From contig DGUV01000093.1 in NCBI GenBank assembly GCA_002395775.1, positions 1 through 10,906 of the forward strand: DNA of 10,906 nt, in the 5' to 3' direction. Both the position numbers and the translations under genes were made by a program. Below, one piece after another: positions 1 to 6,165 of the stretch (its first letter is position 1; each line of letters opens with the position of its first letter). The DNA comes from Prevotellaceae bacterium UBA4301 (lineage in GTDB: Bacteria > Bacteroidota > Bacteroidia > Bacteroidales > Bacteroidaceae). The notes under the pieces were generated by a model, which was not told the DNA's origin, made no database searches, and worked only from the letters and a program-made list of their open reading frames with translations.

Positions 1-13
1 TTCGGCCTATTCG

Positions 14-108
14 TTCCCAATCATCGAAAAATTACTTACCAATGATGGCTTGATCATTGTACCAATCATCGCCTCATCATTGGTAAGTAAATTCGTGATG
101 ATTGGGAA
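14..108. repeat. Imperfect inverted repeat with two perfect stem blocks
   Basis: The outer block 14-25 is the exact reverse complement of 97-108 (12 bp) and the inner block 32-47 is the exact reverse complement of 75-90 (16 bp). They are separated by six largely mismatched bases on each side (26-31 and 91-96), with a 27-base centre at 48-74. The arms are AT-rich and have no following T-tract, so this is unlike a simple intrinsic terminator. It could be an operator region, a structured RNA leader or tail, or a small decayed palindromic element. Pairing was checked by eye; no folding energy was computed. Confidence 0.8.
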
Positions 109-133
109 ATGATTTCTCAATGATTGGCCAATC
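17..133. repeat. Periodic array of CCAATS half-sites
   Basis: Seven copies of CCAATC/CCAATG or its complement occur in 117 bases. Three are in forward orientation (17-22, 39-44, 62-67) and three in reverse orientation (78-83, 100-105, 122-127); one more forward copy at 128-133 completes the perfect 12-bp palindrome GATTGGCCAATC (122-133). Start-to-start spacing is 22 and 23 bases in the forward set and 22 and 22 in the reverse set, about two DNA helical turns. The segments 39-61 and 62-85 are also near-identical direct repeats. Function unknown; a multi-site protein-binding region is one reading. Confidence 0.75.
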
Positions 134-366
134 TCTGTCTGTAGGCCTTAGAATCTTTTATTCATCATCAAATACTTCCCGAAGAATTTCCTTATTTCAA
201 AGAAATAATGTACCTCTGCAAAAATCCGTAAGGATAGATTTTTCGAATGAAGAAACATTGTCAGGCCTCAGAATCAGTCCTTTCGCAATGTATCATAGAC
301 GGGGAACATACATTACTTCACTATATAGCTATGCCTACTGGATGGAGAGAAGAGCGGCACAGGAGG

Positions 367-1584
367 CTATTTATATATCAGCGTCATCATGCGCCCGGGA
401 GCAAGGCACTGCTGGGCAATGTCCCAAAGTTGGGCGGAGGAGAGGCTGTCGATGCTTTCGCAGAGCTGACTAAGCGTCTGCGTCTGTCCCAGATGCAGGA
501 GGCGGCGTCCCATGCCGATGGCCACGTTTTCGCCATTCTCCCAGGAGAGAGCCACCTGACCCTTGAGCTGTTGCTTGGCAACCTGCAACTGAGTGGCCGA
601 GAGGGGGGCGTCGCACAAGCGAGTGAGTTCCTGACGAACCAAACGCAGGCAACGTTCCACATCCTTGTGGTCGCAACCGAAGTAGGTTGTCCACAGGCCC
701 GTGTCGGTGTAGCTGGCCATGCTGCTCTCGACGGTATAGACCAGTCCGCGACGTTCGCGGAGGCTGATGTTGAGGCGGGAATTCATGCCTGGGCCGCCCA
801 AGATGTTGCTGAGCAGGGAGAGGCCCAACCGGCGTTCGTCGGCCAGGGCATAGGCCTCGCAACCAAGGATGACGTGAGCCTGATGGGTGTTCCGCTTCGA
901 GACGGACTGGGCAGGAGACGATGGGCACTGGGGCTGTTGGCGGACATCCGGGTCTGCCATGGGGGCTTCGGCCTGACACATGCGGCGGGCCATGCGTTCG
1001 ACTTGGTTTGCCTTCACGTCGCCCAAGACGAAGAGTACCATGCGCGAGGGATGGTAGAGTCTGTCAGCAAACTGCCGGAGCTGCTCGCTGGTGTACTGCC
1101 GCAGAAGCTCGGCATCCCCCAGAATGTTCCGTCCCAGAGGGTGGGCGGGGAAGACGAGGGCATCGAAGTCGTCGTAGATGAGTTCCGAGGGCGAATCGTT
1201 GTAACTCTCAATTTCGTCACACACGACTTCCACCTCGCGCTCGAGTTCGACTTGGGGATAGGTGCTGTGGAGGGTGATGTCGAAGAGCAGGTCGAGGGCG
1301 CGGGCAAGATGCTGACGCAGGCAGGAACAGTAATAGACGGTGTGTTCCTTCGAGGTGAAGGCATTGAGGTCGCCGCCCACAGCCTCCATGCGGTTGATGA
1401 TGTGCCACGAGCGGCGGCGGTCGGTGCCCTTGAACGACATGTGTTCGATGAGGTGGGCCATGCCCGACTCGTGGGGAAGTTGGTCGCGCGTGCCGGCATC
1501 CACTGCCAGTCCGCAATATACTACCTGTCCGGGGCGCTGTTCAACCACGATGCGCAGGCCATTGTCGAGTGTGAGGATTTGCAT
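367..1584 (-). CDS. M16 family zinc metallopeptidase (insulinase-like)
   Basis: A 405-residue protein of the M16 (pitrilysin/insulinase/mitochondrial processing peptidase) family. The inverted zinc motif HxxEH is HLIEH at residues 44-48, and the expected third zinc ligand is E124 in the DEIESYND segment, 76 residues after the second His. The C-terminal M16 domain carries the typical LRERRGLVY segment (about 275-283), whose Arg and Tyr help bind substrate in relatives. The length fits a single two-domain subunit. No signal peptide is visible, so it is probably cytoplasmic unless exported another way. The ATG is set by TAATG: the stop of the upstream WbqC-like gene overlaps it by one base, suggesting translational coupling. 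It is the last gene of the dapB-lepB operon. The peptide substrate cannot be told from sequence. The family call is secure. Confidence 0.92.
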   Translation of the reverse strand: MQILTLDNGLRIVVEQRPGQVVYCGLAVDAGTRDQLPHESGMAHLIEHMSFKGTDRRRSWHIINRMEAVGGDLNAFTSKEHTVYYCSCLRQHLARALDLLFDITLHSTYPQVELEREVEVVCDEIESYNDSPSELIYDDFDALVFPAHPLGRNILGDAELLRQYTSEQLRQFADRLYHPSRMVLFVLGDVKANQVERMARRMCQAEAPMADPDVRQQPQCPSSPAQSVSKRNTHQAHVILGCEAYALADERRLGLSLLSNILGGPGMNSRLNISLRERRGLVYTVESSMASYTDTGLWTTYFGCDHKDVERCLRLVRQELTRLCDAPLSATQLQVAKQQLKGQVALSWENGENVAIGMGRRLLHLGQTQTLSQLCESIDSLSSAQLWDIAQQCLAPGRMMTLIYK

Positions 1585-2132
1585 TATTTCTTAAGCATGT
1601 CGGGGTCGAAAAGATAATAAATGGACTCGGGGCCCATATTGAAAAGGAGGTCAACGATGCTGAGGTCGGGCATGAAGCCGTGGCGGTCGCTGAACATCTG
1701 ATAGTAGGGGAAGCAACGGGGATGGGCAGGATGGGGTTGTGAGAGGTCGAGCAGGCGGCTGACCGTCTGCTGGAGGGCAGCATTGTAGTCGGCAAGGAAC
1801 TGCCACCGACGTTCGTAAAAAACAGCAATTTCATCGGCATAATACTCAAAGAAGGGGGTGCGCCCATAACTGCTCTTCAGGGCATTCCAATGAAGGTGGC
1901 GCCAGTTGCCGTGGTCGCTGACGCGGATGTCGCGCATTGGGGTGTGGTAAGGCACAAACTTCACCACAGGCACCGTCAGCGCCACGGGCCCGTTGGGCGA
2001 GGCTATCCAGCAACGGTTGCGCAACGTCTGCTTACGATAGGGTTCGTCGCAATCGATGACCACCTCATCTGCCTGCGCCAGGAGGGCGTAGTAGGAAATG
2101 GGTGCAAGATAGTAGGAGGAGAGGACAGCCAT
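1584..2132 (-). CDS. WbqC family protein
   Basis: A 182-residue protein with the WbqC-family pattern (PF08889): an N-terminal YLAPISYYALLAQAD segment in place of the usual H-x-P-x-Y-x-P start, the Q-T-L-R-N-R-C-W-I segment, a P-x-G stretch followed by LTVPV, then the WRHLHWNALKSSYGRTPFF-like region and a C-terminal INLL-like helix. The family takes its name from an O-antigen cluster gene and has been linked to amino-sugar modification, but the reaction is not established, so no enzyme activity is assigned. The open frame extends 29 codons further upstream inside lepB, but the family homology begins at MAVLSSYYL. That ATG forms TGATG with the lepB stop, a one-base overlap, which decides the start. 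The 3' end overlaps the M16 start in the same way. The family is common in Bacteroidota. Confidence 0.85.
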   Translation of the reverse strand: MAVLSSYYLAPISYYALLAQADEVVIDCDEPYRKQTLRNRCWIASPNGPVALTVPVVKFVPYHTPMRDIRVSDHGNWRHLHWNALKSSYGRTPFFEYYADEIAVFYERRWQFLADYNAALQQTVSRLLDLSQPHPAHPRCFPYYQMFSDRHGFMPDLSIVDLLFNMGPESIYYLFDPDMLKK

Positions 2133-3583
2133 CACTTGATGTTGTCCACCCAGCGGAACAGGCGCTCCCAACGGATGCCGCCGTCGAAGAGGCTGTAGTC
2201 CTTGTTGCGCGACATCCAAATCATGACGGGCTTGCCCACGACATGGTCCTCGGGCACAAAGCCCCAGTAGCGCGAGTCGGCCGAGTTGTGGCGGTTGTCA
2301 CCTTGCATCCAGTAGTAGTCCATCTGGAAGGTGTAGGAGGTGGCCTTCTCCCCGTTGATGAGTATGTCGCCCTGGTCGTTGACTTCAAGGGTATTGCCCT
2401 CATAGACTCGGATACAACGCTCATAGACGGGCAGATTGTCGAGGTTGAGGGTGATGGAGGCTCCCTTGGCGGGAATCCAGATGGGTCCGTAGTTATCGAC
2501 CGTCCAGCCCTTGTGGCCATTGAGAGGATAGAGGACATCGGTCTCCTGCGGATGGCTGATGGCGATGCTGTCCACCAGGTCAGGACGTGCCTCCATGGCT
2601 TCCTTCATCTTCTGGGTGAGCGGACAGACGCCAGTTTGGTAGAGGTCGCGCAGGTCGGGGAACGAGAGACCTATCTCACGGACAAAGTCGTCGGGCAAGC
2701 GGCCCGAAGTGTGCACCTGATAGTTGTACTGCACATTGTCGGGCTCCTTGTTGGCTACGCCGTCGAGATAGACGATGCGGTCCTTTATCTCCAGAACCTG
2801 ACCTGGCAGGCCCACACAGCGCTTGACATAGTTCTCACGGCGGTCAACCGGGCGCCAAGTCACTGAGCCAAACTCCTGCGGGTTTTGCTTGATGTAGCTG
2901 CTGCCCAAGGCACGGTACCGCTCGAAGAGGCGATAACGCTCCAGGGCGCTGATGCTGTCGAGCTGCACTTCGCCGAAATTCTGCTGATAGATCTGACGGC
3001 CATACATGTAGCTGAGCATGTGGTAGTCAGCCGATTGGTAACGGAGGTCGAGGGCCACGGTGTCGCCTGCGGGATAGTTGAAGACGACGATGTCGTTGAG
3101 CTGTACGGGCTTGGGGGAGATGCGTTTGTACTTCCATTGCGGCCACGAGATGTAGCTCTTCACGCCGCCCAGGGGCAGGGTGTGCTGGCACAAGGGCATG
3201 CTCAGGGGCGTCATGGGGGCACGAGGGCCGTAGGCGGTCTTCGACACATAGAGGTAGTCGCCAATCAGGAGACTCTTCTCCAGCGAACTCGATGGGATGG
3301 TGTAGTTCTGAAAGAAATAGATGTTGACGAAATAGACTGCCACCAAGGCAAACACGATGGCATCCACCCAACTCATGATGGTGCGGGTAACGGGGTTTTC
3401 AAGTTCCTTCCACCAACTCCACTTCACCAACTTCGTCACATAGGCGTCAAAGACGAAGGGTACCGTCAGGTAGCCCCACCAAGGAGCCTGAATCCATAGG
3501 AGGAACATGACGAGCAAAGTGCAGTATGTGACGGCCTGCACCCAATCTTTCCAGGTGCGTTTTTTTTCTTCTTTCTTTTTCAT
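2132..3583 (-). CDS. lepB: Signal peptidase I (S26 family), large Bacteroidota form
   Basis: A membrane-bound serine protease that cuts signal peptides from exported proteins at the outer face of the inner membrane. At 483 residues it is much longer than the E. coli enzyme (about 320), as is usual in Bacteroidota. Two membrane segments are visible, about residues 17-32 and 72-92, after a very basic start. The catalytic boxes are intact: the Ser nucleophile is S100 in IPSSSLEKSLLIGD, the general-base Lys is K254 in YVKRCVGLPG, and the late box GDNRHNSADSR spans 428-438. The extra length lies between these boxes (about 115-245 and 280-370). The coding start has an eight-A run within codons 6-8. 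The gene follows dapB by 31 bases with no Shine-Dalgarno match, and its TGA overlaps the next start. Very likely essential. Confidence 0.96.
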   Translation of the reverse strand: MKKKEEKKRTWKDWVQAVTYCTLLVMFLLWIQAPWWGYLTVPFVFDAYVTKLVKWSWWKELENPVTRTIMSWVDAIVFALVAVYFVNIYFFQNYTIPSSSLEKSLLIGDYLYVSKTAYGPRAPMTPLSMPLCQHTLPLGGVKSYISWPQWKYKRISPKPVQLNDIVVFNYPAGDTVALDLRYQSADYHMLSYMYGRQIYQQNFGEVQLDSISALERYRLFERYRALGSSYIKQNPQEFGSVTWRPVDRRENYVKRCVGLPGQVLEIKDRIVYLDGVANKEPDNVQYNYQVHTSGRLPDDFVREIGLSFPDLRDLYQTGVCPLTQKMKEAMEARPDLVDSIAISHPQETDVLYPLNGHKGWTVDNYGPIWIPAKGASITLNLDNLPVYERCIRVYEGNTLEVNDQGDILINGEKATSYTFQMDYYWMQGDNRHNSADSRYWGFVPEDHVVGKPVMIWMSRNKDYSLFDGGIRWERLFRWVDNIK

Positions 3584-3614
3584 AGGGGAGAATGATGATT
3601 GGGGGGGATGGGAG

Positions 3615-4370
3615 TTAGAAATGGAAAAGGTCGCTCATCGTGAGCAGACCCGTGTGCTGGGCTGTGTATTCGGCAGCAAGCACGGCGCCAAGGGCAAAGC
3701 CCCTGCGGTTGTGGGCCGAGTGGGTGATGGTAATCTCATCGGCTTCCGAGTTCCAAGTGATGGAGTGGATGCCGGGCACCTCGCCGCGACGGATGCTGTC
3801 GATGCGCAACTGGTCAGCGGGAACATCGGTCGTGCCTTCGAGCGTGCCGTCGGGCTGGGTGAGCTGGCCAAACTTCCACGCACTCAGGCGGTCAACCTCG
3901 TTCACCAGTTCCTCAGCCAGCGTGATGGCAGTTCCGCTGGGGTGGTCAAGTTTGTGGATGTGGTGGACCTCCTCCAATGTAGGCCGATAGCTGTCAAACT
4001 GGTTCATGATGCCAGCCAGATAGCGATTGACAGCACGGAATATGGTGACGCCAAGACTGAAGTTGCTACTCCAGAAGAGGGTCTGCCCACCTTCAGTGCA
4101 CATGCGCCGCACTTCGTCGCCATGCTCCGAGAACCAACCCGTGGAACCGCTGACCACCTTCACATTGTGACGAAAGGCGCGCAGATAATTGTCATAAGCC
4201 ACATGGGGAGCCGTAAACTCAATGGCTACATCGGCACTCCGGAACTGGGGGCTGTCGAAATCCTGCTGATTGTCGATGTCAATAATGCACACAATCTCAT
4301 GACCACGGCTCAGGGCAATTTCCTCTATCATTCGGCCCATCTTGCCGTATCCAATTAAGGCTATTTTCAT
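3615..4370 (-). CDS. dapB: 4-hydroxy-tetrahydrodipicolinate reductase
   Basis: DapB reduces the dihydrodipicolinate precursor with NAD(P)H in the diaminopimelate/lysine pathway, supplying meso-diaminopimelate for peptidoglycan. The 251-residue protein has the N-terminal Rossmann motif GYGKMG (7-12), the GSTGW loop (75-79) corresponding to GTTG in E. coli, and the signature E-V-H-H-I-H-K-L-D-H-P-S-G-T-A (134-148), with catalytic His (H136) and Lys (K140) in the expected places. The C-terminal NRRGFALGAV segment is also typical. It is the first gene of the leftward operon with lepB, the wbqC-like gene and the M16 gene, and a Bacteroidota -7 box lies 22 bases upstream of the start. Slightly short (E. 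coli has 273) but complete. Confidence 0.97.
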   Translation of the reverse strand: MKIALIGYGKMGRMIEEIALSRGHEIVCIIDIDNQQDFDSPQFRSADVAIEFTAPHVAYDNYLRAFRHNVKVVSGSTGWFSEHGDEVRRMCTEGGQTLFWSSNFSLGVTIFRAVNRYLAGIMNQFDSYRPTLEEVHHIHKLDHPSGTAITLAEELVNEVDRLSAWKFGQLTQPDGTLEGTTDVPADQLRIDSIRRGEVPGIHSITWNSEADEITITHSAHNRRGFALGAVLAAEYTAQHTGLLTMSDLFHF

Positions 4371-4392
4371 CTTTTGTAAATAATTTTGTCTG

Positions 4393-4400
4393 CAAAGATA
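4393..4400 (-). promoter_or_regulatory. -7 box of the dapB operon promoter (TATCTTTG)
   Basis: Read on the minus strand this is TATCTTTG followed by CA, an exact match to the Bacteroidota -7 consensus TAnnTTTG, 22 bases upstream of the dapB ATG. Transcription would begin near 4387, giving a leader under 20 bases. No TTTG -33 element is seen at the usual 19-21 base spacing; the position where it would lie overlaps the opposing promoter box. Confidence rests on the -7 match and its position. Confidence 0.65.
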
Positions 4401-4421
4401 GGGATTATCAGCGAAAAAGCG

Positions 4422-4429
4422 TACTTTTG
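4422..4429 (+). promoter_or_regulatory. Candidate -7 box for the DUF2851-dprA operon (TACTTTTG)
   Basis: TACTTTTG matches TAnnTTTG and lies 36 bases before the GTG start of the DUF2851 gene, so transcription would start near 4436 with a leader of about 30 bases. No good -33 TTTG is present 19-21 bases upstream. A second match, TAATTTTG at 4381-4388, is further away and less likely. Confidence 0.4.
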
Positions 4430-4465
4430 TTAGGTATTTTTACTATTTTTAAGAAATAAAGAACC

Positions 4466-5779
4466 GTGGAGAAACTGCTGCACTACGTTTGGAAACACAA
4501 ATTGCTGCCCCTGAAAGCCCTGCTCACAACCGACGGGCAGGAGCTGGAAATCATAGACCCCGGACTGGCAAACCCCAACCAAGGCCCCGACTTCTTCAAT
4601 GCCAAAGTACGCATCGGGGAAACCATGTGGGCAGGGAACGTGGAAATCCACCTGCGCTCCAGCGACTGGTTCCGCCACGGACACGATACCGACGAGGCTT
4701 ATGACAGCGTCATACTGCATGTGGCCTCGGTCATCGACAGCGAGGTGACCACAAGCAGCGGGAAACACCTGCCACAACTGCAACTCGACATCCCTGCCGA
4801 ACTGCACCTGCGCTACGAAAACCTGCAAAAGACCGAGGATTACCCCCGATGCTTCCGCATCATACCGAGCATCGACCTGTTTAAGGTGCACTCGTGGCTC
4901 GACACCCTGCTGGTGGAACGCCTGGAGGAACGACGCCGGCAGGTGGAACAACGGTTGCGCGAGACCAACAACAACTGGGAATGGGCTCTCTTCATCACAC
5001 TTGCACGCAACTTCGGCTTTGGCCTCAACGGCGACGCCTTTGAGACATGGGCTAAACGCATCCCCCTGGACAAGATAGGCAAGCACCGCGACGAACTGTT
5101 CCAAATCGAAGCCATCTTCCTGGGCATGGCCGGACTGCTGGAATCCGAAAGCCTGCCTCCCAACTCGAAAGATGCAGGCATGTGGGACGAATACTTCCTT
5201 TCGCTCCGTCGCGAATTCAAATACCAATGCCGACTATTCTCGCTGGGGGCCATCATGCCCTATCAACAGTGGAAATACCTGCGGCTGCGACCTCAGAACT
5301 TCCCACATATCCGCTTGGCCGAACTGGCTTGGATGTATCACAAAGGCAACGTTTCCCTGTCACGCCTGAAAGACGCCATCATGGAAACGAAACATCTGGA
5401 GGCCCTGCGACAGACACTCGAGGCCACCACATCGCCCTACTGGCACGACCACATCATGTTTGGCAACCCCGTGGAGAAGCGGCAGCTCCACCTGAGCCAA
5501 GGTTCGCAAAACCTGATTGTCATCAACACCGTCGTCCCCGTGCTCTACGCCTATGCCATGAGCCATGACAACTGGCCCCTGCGCGAGCGATGCCTCGACC
5601 TCCTGCGCATGCTGCCTGCCGAACAGAACTACATCATGCGCCAGTGGGCCGATTGCGGACTGAAAGTGACCACCGCTGCCGACAGCCAAGCCCTCATCCA
5701 ACTGAAGAAGCAATACTGTGACCGCCACGACTGCCTGCGTTGCAGCTTTGGCTATGAATACCTAAGTTCCCGACTATGA
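4466..5779 (+). CDS. DUF2851 family protein, function unknown
   Basis: A 437-residue protein that I recognise as the Bacteroidota DUF2851 family (starting MEKLLHYVWKHKL). The start is GTG: an in-frame TAA lies three codons before it and the next in-frame Met is residue 54, so GTG is forced and fits the family N-terminus. The most conserved-looking region is 37-86, with N-x-x-x-GPDFFNA, G-N-V-E-I-H (57-62), SDW (66-68), H71, H73 and LHV (84-86). A cysteine/histidine cluster C418-x2-H421-x-C423-x2-C426 near the C-terminus could bind a metal or cluster. No signal peptide or membrane segment is seen, so a cytoplasmic location is likely. The D42...E60-x-H62 arrangement recalls PD-(D/E)xK nucleases, but that is my inference only. 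The gene overlaps the following thioesterase gene by four bases (ATGA). Family call good, function open. Confidence 0.85.
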   Translation: MEKLLHYVWKHKLLPLKALLTTDGQELEIIDPGLANPNQGPDFFNAKVRIGETMWAGNVEIHLRSSDWFRHGHDTDEAYDSVILHVASVIDSEVTTSSGKHLPQLQLDIPAELHLRYENLQKTEDYPRCFRIIPSIDLFKVHSWLDTLLVERLEERRRQVEQRLRETNNNWEWALFITLARNFGFGLNGDAFETWAKRIPLDKIGKHRDELFQIEAIFLGMAGLLESESLPPNSKDAGMWDEYFLSLRREFKYQCRLFSLGAIMPYQQWKYLRLRPQNFPHIRLAELAWMYHKGNVSLSRLKDAIMETKHLEALRQTLEATTSPYWHDHIMFGNPVEKRQLHLSQGSQNLIVINTVVPVLYAYAMSHDNWPLRERCLDLLRMLPAEQNYIMRQWADCGLKVTTAADSQALIQLKKQYCDRHDCLRCSFGYEYLSSRL

Positions 5780-6165
5780 CACCACACGAACTGAAAATGA
5801 AGGTCCGCGACTACGAATGCGACCTGCAAGGCATTGTCAACAATGCAAACTACCAACACTACACCGAACATGCCCGGCACGAATTCCTGTGTTCGCTGGG
5901 CATCTCCTTTGCCGACCTGCACAAACGGGGCATCGATGTGGTGGTGGCACGCATAACCCTAAACTACAAGACCCCACTGCGCAGCGGCGACGAGTTCCTG
6001 GTGCGCTCACAGGTGCGGAAGGAGGGAGTGAAATACATCTTCAACCAGGACATCATACGCCTGAGCGACCAGCGACTGGCTTGCCGCGTGGAGGTGGTGA
6101 ATGCCGCCCTCATCGATGGGAAACTGGCCGCCCAGTGCCCCGAACTGGACAAATTCTTCGCATGA
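5776..6165 (+). CDS. Acyl-CoA thioesterase, 4HBT hot-dog family
   Basis: A 129-residue single hot-dog domain protein of the 4-hydroxybenzoyl-CoA thioesterase/YbgC type, which hydrolyses acyl-CoA or acyl-carrier thioesters. The signature V-R-D-Y-E-C-D-L-Q-G-I-V-N-N-A-N-Y (10-26) contains the catalytic Asp (D16) and the Gly and Asn residues that follow in the family; the Y-x-x-P-L-R-S-G-D segment (about 64-72) is also typical. Length is normal for the family, and it should act as a dimer or tetramer in the cytoplasm. The actual acyl substrate cannot be read from the sequence. The start ATG overlaps the DUF2851 stop (ATGA) and its own stop overlaps the dprA start in the same manner, so the three genes are probably translationally coupled. 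Confidence 0.9.
   Translation: MTPHELKMKVRDYECDLQGIVNNANYQHYTEHARHEFLCSLGISFADLHKRGIDVVVARITLNYKTPLRSGDEFLVRSQVRKEGVKYIFNQDIIRLSDQRLACRVEVVNAALIDGKLAAQCPELDKFFA

Larger units (their letters stand above)
1..366. other. Gene-free stretch downstream of the M16 gene
   Basis: No convincing coding region is seen; the short open frames here lack family resemblance and run into the antisense of the M16 gene. The stretch is AT-rich compared with the genes. Positions 14-133 hold the repeat array described separately. Positions 134-366 hold two AT-rich potential hairpins: 192-198 pairs perfectly with 202-208 around an AAA loop, and 220-226 (AAAAATC) pairs with 237-243 (GATTTTT). Either could help end leftward transcription of the M16 operon, but neither is a strong GC stem with a separate T-tract, so I do not call a terminator. 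The upstream neighbour lies outside the window. Confidence 0.6.

Noticed and set aside
17..133. CRISPR array or origin iterons
   Set aside because: The repeated unit is only about 6-10 bp with flipped orientation halfway, too short and irregular for CRISPR; no cas gene, DnaA boxes (TTATCCACA) or rep gene is nearby.
220..243. Terminator for the M16 operon (AAAAATC...GATTTTT)
   Set aside because: Only a 7-bp AT stem with a 10-base loop and its T-run inside the stem; too weak to call without transcript data.
102..473. 123-codon plus-strand open frame at the left edge
   Set aside because: Starts inside the repeat array and ends inside the antisense of the M16 gene; composition low in coding signal and no recognisable motif.
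247..1617. 456-codon open frame on the plus strand across the M16 gene
   Set aside because: It is fully antisense to a well-supported M16 peptidase with intact zinc motif; the composition looks like the complement of GC-rich codons and no family resemblance is seen.
2133..2219. N-terminal extension of the WbqC-like protein by 29 codons
   Set aside because: It lies in the lepB 3' end out of frame, and family similarity begins at the TGATG start.
3507..4358. 283-codon plus-strand open frame opposite dapB
   Set aside because: Antisense shadow of dapB and of the dapB-lepB gap; no motif, promoter or start context.
4430..5227. 265-codon minus-strand open frame opposite DUF2851
   Set aside because: Antisense shadow of a recognised family gene; it also begins within that gene and runs into the promoter region.
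5817..6161. N-terminal extension of DprA by 115 codons
   Set aside because: It reads the thioesterase gene out of frame and has no resemblance to DprA; the ATGA overlap at 6162 and family homology set the start.
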